NCBI GenBank assembly: GCA_036897095.1 | Contig: JAYMSP010001314.1 | Span: 1-33,458 of the forward strand | Source of the DNA: Plantago elongata | Lineage: Eukaryota; Streptophyta; Magnoliopsida; Lamiales; Plantaginaceae | Reading direction: 5' to 3' | DNA length: 33,458 bases | In this document: positions 21,665 through 31,499 of the stretch, piece by piece | Layout: every line of letters starts with the position of its first letter | Position numbering within the stretch: position 1 is the first letter of the stretch | Made by a program: the position numbers and the translations under genes | Notes under the pieces: generated by a model | What the model saw: only the letters and a program-made list of their open reading frames with translations | What the model was told of the DNA's origin: nothing | Database searches by the model: none

Positions 21665-22132
21665 GTGGTAGTTGACTTACCTCTATATGAGTAAATGCTC
21701 GAGTATTTATAGCGGAACCTCCGGGAGACCAAGCCCCGATCGTCGTCGCCGGTTGGTCCGGTACACCCCAAGCCGACACGTGTACCCGGAGACAGGTGGC
21801 ACGCCGTGATCCGGCAAGGCTTCGGAAGTGTATCTAGTCGGCTCCAAGATAGTCAATAGGTTAAGTGTCTAAGTCCAGCTCCAGCAATGTTGGTCTCTAG
21901 TATTTGACAATAGTCGGACCTGTTTCAGTAGGGTCGGTCCTACTAGTTAGAGTGTTTATGTTATGTTGATGATACTAACTTCCTCTGGTCGGCTCCATGA
22001 GGAAATCTGCGGATAGTCGGCTCCCAAGGTAAATAAAGATGCTTTCGACTTATTGCGATCTTATCTATCACGTATCATTGCGACCTCGTTCTTAAGAACG
22101 AATTAGAAAGAAGGGGGCTCATTTGTATATAT
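21665..22132 (+). repeat. Direct repeat copy B (LTR-like)
   Basis: Same orientation and extent as copy A, beginning GTGGTAGTTGACTTACC directly after the truncated RNase H and ending before ATGCATGCCATATTC, which is unrelated to what follows copy A. Differences from copy A are mostly C/T and G/A transitions, often at CG or CNG sites, as expected of methylated transposon DNA. The lack of RNase H and of a purine tract before it argues against an ordinary 3' LTR junction. Confidence 0.85.
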
Positions 22133-24970
22133 GCATGCCATATTCATTGGTCATATTAAAACGCGTTTGTTACTTTCATGAAACTATGAGAACCTCAAAG
22201 TGTTTAAAGTCCCACAATAATAGCTTTAGTTTTGAGGGAAGAGGCGTGCATTATCTATATTCTAGTAAGTATCAGAATCCCATCCCTTTGGACCACGCTT
22301 GATATTGTTTTTACTACTCGCTATAAAACTTTTGGCCCACAAAATATATGAGTTGAAAAATGCTACTACTATATTTAAACGTTTCTTTAATTCCATCTCC
22401 TCAAATAATACATACTAGTACTACTACTATTCAACTTTAGATAAGATATTGAAAAGGGAGAAATGGGAAGGTACATTGCAATTGCATAGAAATGGAGATT
22501 ATAGGGGTACGTAATGGAATCTGATAACAAAAAAAAAAAAAAAAGCTTGGTTTTTGGAAGCTAAACAAAGAAGGTTTACAGCAAGGTTAAAGGGCAAAAG
22601 TCCCTGCCTATATTCTACACCTATACTTGTATATACATACACTTTTCTTCACTCAGTATAGACAAAGCAAAGCATCACACATTTGATCATCTTTTTTTTC
22701 CTTTTCATATTAATGAGAAAAAGTATAGGAAACAGAAAGTGGTTGTAGTCAATACTATTGTCTATCTGAAACCAAATTCCGGACTATATTTCTTAGAAAT
22801 ATAATTAGCCACATGTAATTATATATCAAAGTTGGAAATATCCATGTGCTAGGTTCCCTCCCAAATTAGAGACACATATACATCAGAACTATATTTCTTG
22901 GTGATGTTTTATGTGAGCAGAGTTGAACTTTGACATTTACATACTTTAGAAAGATGCAAATGAATAAGAAATTTAGAATGATTCCGTCTCATCTATATTA
23001 ATTCTCCAACACACCGAATTTGATTGCAGCAAGTGCGATGTTTTGTTGGACACTTGGACATGGAAGAAATTAAGTCGAAGTCGTAAATACACCAAAAGAT
23101 ATGGAGAAAAGGAAAAGGTAGTTCATAAGAAGTGGGCACTTGCCCTTATAGAGAGTAGGGTAGGTAGAGAGAGGGGTAGGGAGGGACCTGTAGAGGTGTG
23201 TAATGCATTACATTTAACAATGACAGTGCGAAGAAGGGCAGCAGATCCCAGAAAGACAAGGAAAAGCAATAATGATCGATCATAACGAACGAAAAAATGA
23301 AATGAATGAATGTGTATATGTATGTACAGTGCAGATGATAGCTACTTGTCATATCAATTTTCTCACAGCATCCCCATTACCAGCCGTAAACATAGAAGCT
23401 AGATACACTCCATACACAGATTAATTCATACACAATCATATAATCGATCCCATACCATGCATTTTCTTAGGACCACCAATATATTGATCATCATACTCAC
23501 CCCTTCATTCTAGTACATGCTATATGACGGAGTGGCTAAATTATTAACCTGCGCTTTGATACAACGAGAATATTACTCGTTACTTTCAATATGCGTACAA
23601 GAGGAACATGTGATGATGCGTGCAACAAATAACACAACAAGAATATAAATGTTGAACGTGACATATGGACATATGTAGATTATAGAGCCGCAACAGGCCA
23701 TGATACAGGCCATGATGAAGATGAGAAGCCCTATATTAACTGTAAGTTTCCGAGATATAAAGAAAACACTACTCACATCAATGTGTACATTTTCATTCGG
23801 AAATATCATACATGAAAATTTTAAAGGTGAGTATAATCTCTCGAACAATCTTTGAATGACACTACATGAAAAAATACATTGTCACTTCGGATGCAATTTC
23901 ATGTAGTGTGGTCGGAACATGCGGATGAGTGAGCATACAATATGCGGGAATGTACATATATGTGTAATATAGTGGAGTTATATGAACATTTGAAAAGTTC
24001 CATACATATAATCGTGTGAACCCAAGGGATCAGGGCTCAGTCCACAAAAAGACCCCAACCCCCATAAGGTGCAGTTTGTTGGTCCAGGTAAGATGCAAAG
24101 GGGAAGTCCTACGGATTAATAGGGGTTGAATGTAGAGCCTCATAGGTTCAAAAAATTTAAAGGGTTTGTGAGTGTGCACATACTATGATGAGCATTTTCT
24201 TTTCGATAATCTGGAGCAATTTTATAATGGTGAATGGTCATAACTCATAAGGTTTCTTAGAGCACGCACGAGCTAATTAAAAGTGTGATGAAAATTACAT
24301 GTGCTAGTATAGTGAGGTCATCATATCAAATTATCAACCGGAAAGTAACACATGAACACGTAATTGTGCTCTTCACATGGTCGGTCCTCCTTATATACAA
24401 ATTGGCAGGGCATATTAATGCTCTCATATAGTATGAAGCTTGTTAGGCCCAACACTGAATGACCCGAAATATGGATTAAAAGTTCAAAACGAACTTCAAA
24501 ATCAACCACGTAATTAGTTTCAATCTTTTTTTAGATATTCGTATCTTGACAATATACTATAGTATTATAGATGTAATTCTTCAGTAATCTCATATGGGAT
24601 TATAATGTAAAAGTGTGGCATGACAGTCAATCCCAAAAGGAAATTTAATTAAGCTAGGTGGGAGATAGTATTTGATACATTCATTCATTCATTAATTTGG
24701 GCCAACACCACCACCCAAAATGCAGCTTTCTTTCGTCTCATTAATTGGCAGAGTGAGTACATATCCTGATCATTCTGAGGTATCTTCCTTCCAAGAATGA
24801 CCCAACCCAATTCATTGCCCTAACCCCAATACCCCATCTTTCCTTCTTTTTCCACTCTATATTCTCTTTCTCTTCCTACTCACTTACATCGTTTTAACAA
24901 AATCACTAGTTACAATAATGCCTTCATAACAATTCATCTTAATCAACTTCAGGTGGGGTTATGAATAAAC
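22133..24970. other. Intergenic, no gene seen
   Basis: AT-rich. It contains an A-run of about 16 at 22529-22544, a short hairpin element at 23859-23909 (listed separately) and several open frames (for example at 23043 and 24321) without motifs. The block at about 24010-24110 with GGGATCAGGGCTCAGTCC is somewhat GC-richer but non-coding. Confidence 0.5.
23859..23909. mobile_element. 51-bp hairpin with CACTA-like ends
   Basis: The 13-bp arms ACACTACATGAAA and TTTCATGTAGTGT pair perfectly around a 25-nt loop. Read from CACTACATG to CATGTAGTG, the ends look like the CACTA (En/Spm) terminus. Flanking trinucleotides TGA and TGG are similar but not identical. It may be a minimal internal-deletion relic or a fold-back fragment, far shorter than usual CACTA elements. 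Confidence 0.4.
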
Positions 24971-25224
24971 TATTCCTCCATTCCGTCCTAAACTTTCCAC
25001 TTTACTATTTTTATTGCACCGGTTGAAACTTCCCATTTCCTTTGTATCCATTTTGAGCCCAGATTTAACATTATAATATTCAGACAATAGCTCAAAACTA
25101 CATAAAATATCACTCAATTATAAACAAAAGTATTTTTGTCTTATTGTTTTATAAAAAAGTACTCTTATCTTATTTTTTGAACCTAAAAAGTATTTCAGAA
25201 GCTTAGAACGAAACGGAGAAAGTA
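24971..25224. mobile_element. Stowaway-like MITE
   Basis: The left end TATTCCTCCATTCCGTCCTA and the reverse complement of the right end (TACTTTCTCCGTTTCGTTCT) are similar inverted repeats beginning at a TA on both sides. This is the Tc1/mariner-type Stowaway terminus (CTCCNTCCGTCC family) with TA target. About 254 bp, AT-rich and without coding sequence. Confidence 0.6.
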
Positions 25225-27065
25225 CTATACATGCGAATTAAAATTTACCTTTCTTTATTTTAATTTGAATTTCGCACAAATTTACTTTGTGGAATCACTC
25301 AAAATGTTGTGTACCTCTATACCATTCCATCTAGCATTTAGAATTAAGTATTAATGGAGACATATATAATAGTTGATGCTTATGATGAAGGAGAGAAACA
25401 TGGATATGATAAATAACATAGAGTTGGACTAGAATGAAGAATAAAGTGCATTATATTATAGAGTGAGTGTTCGAGATAGTACCGCTTATATATATTTTAT
25501 AGTGAGTTAGAGTTAAAATTGTGAAAGAGATGTGAATAAAATGATAAAAATGAATAAATGCAATAGATTGTACATTTAAAAAAAACTTAAGAGAAGCGAT
25601 GAACTAGTGCGTAAATACAATAATGTCATAGTTGTACTTGTACCGCATATAATGCAACCCGGGTCCTAAAAAGAGGTTTGATAATCACTTAGATATAACT
25701 TTATATTGAATATAAAGATGGATAATTTCGAGTAATGAATGAAAGAGGCGTGACACGGTGAATATTAAAAAAAAAGTTAGGAGGGGTAGAGGTCCCCCAT
25801 GGAGTTAGTGACACATTTGTCTTTGTTGGTGAATGCCTGCATGGGCTGTCCTAGTACTTTGGTAACACCCTACTAGTAGTACTAGTTGCTACTCATGAAT
25901 CATAATCAGCATCCATCATCTCACACAGATATACTCTCATACATATATGCCTTGTTTTCCTTTGTTTGTACCAACCTAGCTAATAGTACCTATTGCTCTG
26001 CTTACCCCACCTATAAATATATAGCTCCATTAATTTGTTCCTATCAACTGCACATCTCTACATTATTACACCAAAGATTACTGCATCAATCCTATTCTCA
26101 TATATCCATGTGTCATTTGCCTCCACCACTTTCAAATATGAAATATAAACTTACTTCCTCAACTTGTGTCTTCTAAATTATCCAAATAATGTGTTTGAGA
26201 TTTTAGTTATCTAGGTATGTTTGGGGTAAAGCGTATTTCTTGTGTCAATATACGCAACATACATCGAAGCTGATTTGAAACGTATTGTATTTTTGTATAC
26301 TTTGGAGAATAATGCATGTTTTTACTAAATTTAGAGGGCAAACGATTAAACCAACAAATCACACGTCACCTAAAATTTGATCTTTGCATAATTGTAATGT
26401 AAGATTGTATTGGTTGATTGATTTAATATATTTTTAATATTAATATTAATAAATACTTATTGAAAATACGTTAATAGTACTATATTATTATAAAGTCATG
26501 CAACTCACATCTCAGCTCATGTCCTCATCGTATTACTCAATAGGGACGTTGTTGTGGAAGAGTATCATTTACCCCCCGACTTGAATATGAAGATAAGTTT
26601 ATTTTCAGATAAACACTCCTTAATAATAGAAAATTACAAATAAATACAAAATTTAGCTCATGCATATACGTCTGCTGCCTTTAGATTTTTCTTCAAGTGT
26701 TCAAAAGTGAACCAAATTTTCCACCCACAATGGTGTATACATGGGTGTTTATGCAATGAAAAACCTACAAATATATGATACTTCTACTATTAGGGTTCAG
26801 ACCCTCACTGGATATGGGCCTATTTATCCGTGCGTATTGGGCCTATTTCCTCCATGCGTGCATATTGGACCTGACAGGTGTTTTTGAAGTGGTCACACCG
26901 TTCCCAACTTTATAGGTCTTAATTTCAAATTTTAAGCAAAAAGGGTATCTTCCACTATCTTCTTTGTTTTTTTTTTTTTCATTTGGAAATATTTACTGAA
27001 TGTACCTAAAAGTTACATTTATCTGACATACTGCAATCGACTCTCCATTTAACCGCTTCAAAATA
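25225..27065. other. Intergenic, no gene seen
   Basis: AT-rich. The stretch at about 25450-25570 (GTGAGTTAGAGTTAAAATTG, GAGATGTGAATAAAATGATA) resembles the inner part of a Stowaway/mariner MITE on the opposite strand but lacks clear ends. Open frames such as the one at 25886 show no motif. The last bases before the LTR, ATAAT at 27066-27070, are the candidate target-site duplication. Confidence 0.5.
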
Positions 27066-27070
27066 ATAAT

Positions 27071-27762
27071 TGAAATAATATAGGATCGGAATTTTTGTAC
27101 TAATATGTTGTTTCACTAATATTGTTGCAACAGTGCGTGTAACAGAGTATGAAACAGAGCAGTGGAAATAAGCAGAACAACAATCAAATACTCTTAGCAG
27201 GTATATAAATATATACCTGCCGAAGCCTCTCGGTAAATATCCACTAAAAATAAGTAATGGATGTACAAAAAGATTCAAGAAACCTTGAACCACAAAACAC
27301 TAGTCATAATAGAAAATTCATGTTCTAAATCTATCTATCTAGAAGACCTAGCCAAAAGATTACAAACACTAGTAAAACGTCAAGAATATCTATGCTATGG
27401 AAATGGCGTTCTTGCTTTTCACGAAGTCCCCTTCACAATGAGCTCGATCTTGTATTTATAAATGTTCAATCTGGCCGGATCAAGCCCATGGGTTTTGTTG
27501 CTTATCCTTATCTTCAAGAGTCCACAAAATCTCAACTACCAATAGTCCTTTGTTTTTTGTTCACTCCAAGAATCAGTCGATCTTGATATAAGAAGACTCT
27601 TGCAAGACACAAAGACTAAACACACGTGGAACTAGGTAAGTGTTAGTGAAGAATGGTAATTAAACGATTAAACTTAAAGTGCATAAAACCGGACCGGTGG
27701 ATGTTGCAGGCATTGTTGTAGCACATTCGTTCCAACAATGTCTCAAACATCATGCACTTTCA
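27071..27762 (-). repeat. 3' LTR (complete, 692 bp)
   Basis: It starts TGAAATAATATAGGATCGG and ends CATGCACTTTCA on the plus strand, giving TGAAA/TTTCA inverted ends. Its first 344 bp match 33104-33458. A minus-strand TATA box (TTTATAAATACA, about 27452-27464) would start element transcription near 27425, so 27425-27071 is R-U5. A perfect 11-bp palindrome lies at 27197-27220, and a second stem GCCGA/TCGG(T) follows directly. Confidence 0.9.
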
Positions 27763-27778
27763 ATCTTCCCCTTTCTTC
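27763..27778 (-). other. Polypurine tract
   Basis: On the minus strand GAAGAAAGGGGAAGAT directly precedes the TG that opens the 3' LTR. In LTR retrotransposons such a tract survives RNase H and primes plus-strand DNA synthesis. Its position confirms both the LTR boundary and the minus orientation of the element. Confidence 0.85.
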
Positions 27779-27860
27779 ACAACACACTTAGAAACATCAA
27801 AAACAGAAATATAGAAATAAGACAAAGATATAACAATACACAGAAGTTAAGCAAATAAGC

Positions 27861-27903
27861 AAAAAAAAAAAAAAATTGGAATTTTTCAATTTTTTTTTTT
27901 TTT
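27861..27903. repeat. A-run/T-run inverted repeat
   Basis: Fifteen A then TTG, an 8-base spacer, then CAA and fourteen T form a strong hairpin of about 17 bp. It lies between the extra ORF and the purine tract of the minus-strand element, in its 3' untranslated part. Confidence 0.8.
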
Positions 27904-28034
27904 GAAGTTTTCAAGATACAACACTACAATCAACAGAACAGAAACTAAAGGACAGTACATAGACAGTACAAAGAAAAAAACACTGTGAGAACAAAAGAAA
28001 CATAACATAAAGGACAAAAGATGATGGGCAAGGA

Positions 28035-29559
28035 AAATTGATGGTGTTTCCTAGCAGCTCATTCCCCCCTTGTTGTGAGGAAAGGAGAGAGCTCAAAGTG
28101 TTCCGTTCATGGAGAAGAGTGATAATATGCTCATAAATCTCCTCAATATGCTGCATGATAAGGTGATCAGGCATGGTCAAGGGTTTGGGCACAAAGGGAA
28201 GCTCGAGTGTGACAACAATAGTTGGTTCCACATCTTCTTCAACAGCAGCTTCCTGATGCTCTACCTAAGGAAGATCCTGGACACAGTTGGAACTAAGAAT
28301 CCTATGAGATATAGAGTAGGCCTTAAACGGCTCAATCAGTTCCTCAGAAGAACCTGGAACAAAATTCCTAAATGTGATGTACCCATAGACAATAGATGGA
28401 TACATAAGATTCCCCACAGCTCCTCTTGGCAGAAAATTCCCAATGATTTCTAAAATTCTTGCACCCAAGTTAACTGGAAGACCCAGTTTTAGTTTGTATA
28501 ACAACACAACAGTGGGAATGGGCACCAAGGTAATATTGGTTGTAGGTAACCAATTGCGAGTGGAGATTTGAAAGACATCCATCATTAGAGAAATTAGATT
28601 TTTTGCCTTGAAATTAGAGTTCCAATGATTTACCTTGCCCCCTATGATAACCCGAGCCACTTCATCCATAGATACAGTAAGTTCTCCTTCCTCAACATCT
28701 GGAGCACTTAGATACTCATTAATCCGCTTGGGACTTAAAACAGAAGCCTTTCCACGAAGGTATGTCCTCCAATACATAGAAGCTCCTTCCGTGCCAAAAT
28801 CTTCAGACAAGTTGCATTAAAACTCCTTGAGAACAATTGGGACATAGGCCCCAAATTAGTAACATATCCTATCAACCCACGAGACTCCAAAAACTGGTAG
28901 ACTCAATGTTCTCTGCAGTTTTCCTCATTGAGGATTGGCCGATTCACAAATTTGTCCCACTTTGCAGCATTTTCCTTGGTATAGAATTTGAATGAGTAAG
29001 CCGGTTGACTGAAATCCTCCGGGGCAGGTGGTGGAACAGGTTGAGACTCAACCTCAGCGTGTTCATCGGTTTCCATAACCTCGACAGATTCAGCTGCTGA
29101 CGACTCTTCCTCATCTATCTCCATATGGTCTATTCTTTTGTCTGTAGCAAAAGAGCTTGACCCAGAGCCTTTCACTGTGTTTCCCATAGAGTCACTGATA
29201 GTGGCAGTAACAGAGTCAGGAGCAGGGGACTCTTCCTGTGTTATTTCTTCCTCAGCCATCCGTTGCATGAACAAAGTCCGTAGGGCCCTACCTTTGAGCT
29301 TCTTGGGAGGCCTTTCTTCAGTGTCAGCTGCTCCCCCTAAATTAGAGCTTTCATTTTCAGGTGCTCCCCCTAAATTGGGACTTATTTCGACAGAGGTTGG
29401 GATCTCCTTTGGTGGGGAACTGGTGGTTCCCTTAGGAGACCGATCGTCTAAAGAGACAGGAGAGGAGGGCTGATCAGGACTAGGGTTAGGAGATGAGGCT
29501 GGAGTGGTGGGGTTGGAGAGTTGAAATAGGGTTTCAGCGGCTAGAGCTTCTTTGTGCAT
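28035..29559 (-). pseudogene. Extra retrotransposon ORF, plant-transposon / envelope-like protein
   Basis: The frame starts at ATG 29559 (MHKEALAAETLFQ). Its first 170 or so codons are a disordered Pro/Ser/Glu-rich region with a short basic patch (PPKKLKGRALRT). A folded part begins near 28980 with FKFYTKENAAKWDKFVNRP and continues, after a TGA at 28903-28905 and a frame change near 28810, through LRGKASVLSPKRINEYLS and LLYKLKLGLPVNLGARILE. This pattern (short basic stretch, wxxFvnRp, LSPxxINeYL, LPvNlG..I) resembles the domain annotated as 'putative plant transposon protein' in many retroelement third ORFs. A further frame at about 28231-28035 (HLIMQHIEEIYEHIITLLHE) looks like its coiled-coil tail. 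Its position between pol and the purine tract is where Sireviruses carry an envelope-like ORF. Its function is unknown; entry or envelope activity is not shown. Confidence 0.65.
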
Positions 29560-29664
29560 GGTGGTGAGATGGGCTGTGAGAGACACAAGGAGAAGAACAG
29601 AGGAAAATACAAAGAGAAGAAAATAATGATGAAGAAAGCAGGCATGCAAGGAATTGTGAGACAA

Positions 29665-30851
29665 ACAAGAAAAGACACACTATTTAAAACAATTAAGAAG
29701 ACTAAGGAAGATGAACTCGGAAGCCGAAGAGTCACACTTTAATTCAAACACTCAAAGCATTGAATTACTGACATATTTCAAATTCTGGGAACAAGTAAGT
29801 CATACAAGCATTTAACCGAGATTCATTGTTTCTAATCCCTCCGTTGTAACCAAGTTCAAACATATTTCCGACAAATATCATAATTCGGATGCATAAGAAT
29901 CAAGATTTTGCATAACCAAGGAACGTTATCAAACTATGCAATAGACCACCCAATCCTCTACATATACCAAGTAGTAATAGATAATTAAATTTAAGAAAAC
30001 TCCTGATATCAAGTTAAGGTTTAAGCAACACTGCAAATGTCAAATCCATTGTGAGACAAACAATGACAGTAGCAGTCCCATCAACACCCTTTCCCATCTA
30101 CAGACAGACATACTAACCAAGACAGCATACCCTAAATGCAGGTTTTGGAGTACTCAATGACATAGTACAGACATATATGCTCAGCCAATTAGATCAACTC
30201 TCAATCTAACTACATCGAGACCTAAAGCAATGGGATTCAGTCCCTATCTTGACTCCTCAAAAAGTAAATTAAACCAAAGAAACTTAGTTGAGGCCTCTAT
30301 GCAGACAACCCATGGGTTACTATGAGCCAGCGAACCATGTCAAATAATTGGAACGCGCATGAATCTTGTCCAAAGCTTTGGCTTATACGGAGTGAAGGTA
30401 GACACACGACTCATAGCATAGAAATTGGGTGTCTTTAATAGAACTGTGTGCACAAAATATATATGATTCAATGTAGTCTTAGAGAATCGAGTGGATTGCA
30501 ACAGTTGCAGTGCTACCCACAGAAAAGTCACAATAAAACATGGTCGCCATTGAACTCTTCTTGGTTGGCCTTCATTGGGCTCTTTATTTGGTCAACACTA
30601 GGCTCTTTTAGTTGCTTCAAAAATAGTGCAAGGGAGAGGAAACAATCAAGTAAACAGGACACCCATAATACTCAAGATAAAGGGGGGGGGGGGGGGGGAG
30701 AGAGACCAAAAAAACTTATTGAACAAATCATTAGCACTAACGTAGACACGAACTAGAAGCAAGAAAGACAAGCAACAAAAGACTCACATCACAAACAATT
30801 ATAACCCTGCGGATTAGTGATGTTATGATAACAGTGGTAGTGATAGTGCTT
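29665..30851 (-). other. Non-coding spacer within the minus-strand element
   Basis: About 1.2 kb between the RNase H remnant and the extra ORF, with stops in all frames and no recognisable protein. It contains a run of 17 G at 30682-30698 inside a longer purine stretch (AAAG...GAGAGAGA). It may be the natural spacer before the extra ORF or include unrelated inserted DNA; I see no terminal repeats that would mark an insertion. Confidence 0.5.
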
Positions 30852-31440
30852 CTAATATGTGTCCAACTCTAGAGCTCTTCTAGGTTTGAAGGCTCCATTG
30901 GTGTTTAGATGTTGGTTCATATCTGAGCTTTTGAGTATATGGTACTTAGTGTCTACATGATTGATGTTTTGATTCCTAGTAATGTATTTGGCACAAAAGA
31001 TATCACATAATATATCACTCAACATCTTTTTACCAAGTAGCACATTTTTTACGCAACCGAGCTGAGTGACATAACTACCCATAGAGTCACCCCTTGACTT
31101 ATTAGTGAATAAGACACAACAGCGATGTTTCTTCCCATACCATGAGTCCAGATTTCTCCTTAAACAAAACCATCCATCACTCATGGATTTTCGACAATCA
31201 GTGTGTTCAACACAATTTGAACCATTAAATCCAATGGTTTAGTGTTAGTTTCCCCAATGTAGCATGATCCTAAACATATAGTGCCAAACATGTATTTGAG
31301 AATATATTTAGCCTTAGTAAAACAGATAAGATTGGTAAACAATTTGTACCTTGTAGGTGTGCATATGAAAAGCATACTGTCTAACCGATTGGTTGAAAAA
31401 CACATGAGTTCAACTCTCATTGACCTGTACCGTGTTGATC
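30852..31440 (-). pseudogene. copia reverse transcriptase C-terminus and RNase H remnant
   Basis: Minus-strand frames starting near 31435 read TRYRSMRVELMCFSTNRLD, a decayed match to the copia T-x-YRSMVGSLMYLTATRPD block after the RT active site. They continue with FTKAKYILKYMFGTICLG (usual HLxAAKRILRYLKGT). A second frame (31184-30852) reads SDGWFCLRRNLDSWYGKK and ILCDIFCAKYITRNQNIN, resembling the RNase H stretches SGYVFxLGxGxVSWxSKKQ and LHCDNxAAIxIxxNP. The RT catalytic box is missing because everything upstream of this point is deleted. The sequence is far more degraded than the plus-strand copia copy. Confidence 0.65.
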
Positions 31441-31499
31441 CAACAGAGGCACCCATAATCTCAAGCACATTGGTATTAGCATGGGATTTCCCAATAGTA

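Larger units (their letters stand above)
16701..22132 (+). mobile_element. Decayed copia-type retroelement bracketed by about 470-bp direct repeats
   Basis: Two direct copies of a repeat (16701-17172 and 21665-22132) flank a plus-strand Ty1/copia internal region. That region keeps recognisable gag C-terminal, protease, GAG-pre-integrase, integrase and reverse transcriptase segments in the usual copia order. The copia part starts abruptly mid-gag near 17725 and stops at the beginning of RNase H near 21655, so both ends are missing. No TGGTATCAGAGC primer site or purine tract is seen next to the repeats. The repeats may be remnants of LTRs of this element, or of an unrelated element into or around which the fragment was rearranged. 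The many stops and frameshifts show it is dead. Confidence 0.75.

Noticed and set aside
23043..23352. Overlapping plus and minus open frames as a basic small protein
   Set aside because: Purine-rich sequence gives Lys/Arg/Glu-rich translation by composition alone. No conserved motif and no promoter context.
24000..24110. A tRNA or SINE near GGGATCAGGGCTCAGTCC
   Set aside because: No A-box/B-box pair at suitable spacing and no cloverleaf could be drawn.
28109..28453. Plus-strand open frames opposite the extra ORF
   Set aside because: They are the complement of the minus-strand extra ORF, whose domain pattern and position in the element explain the open reading.
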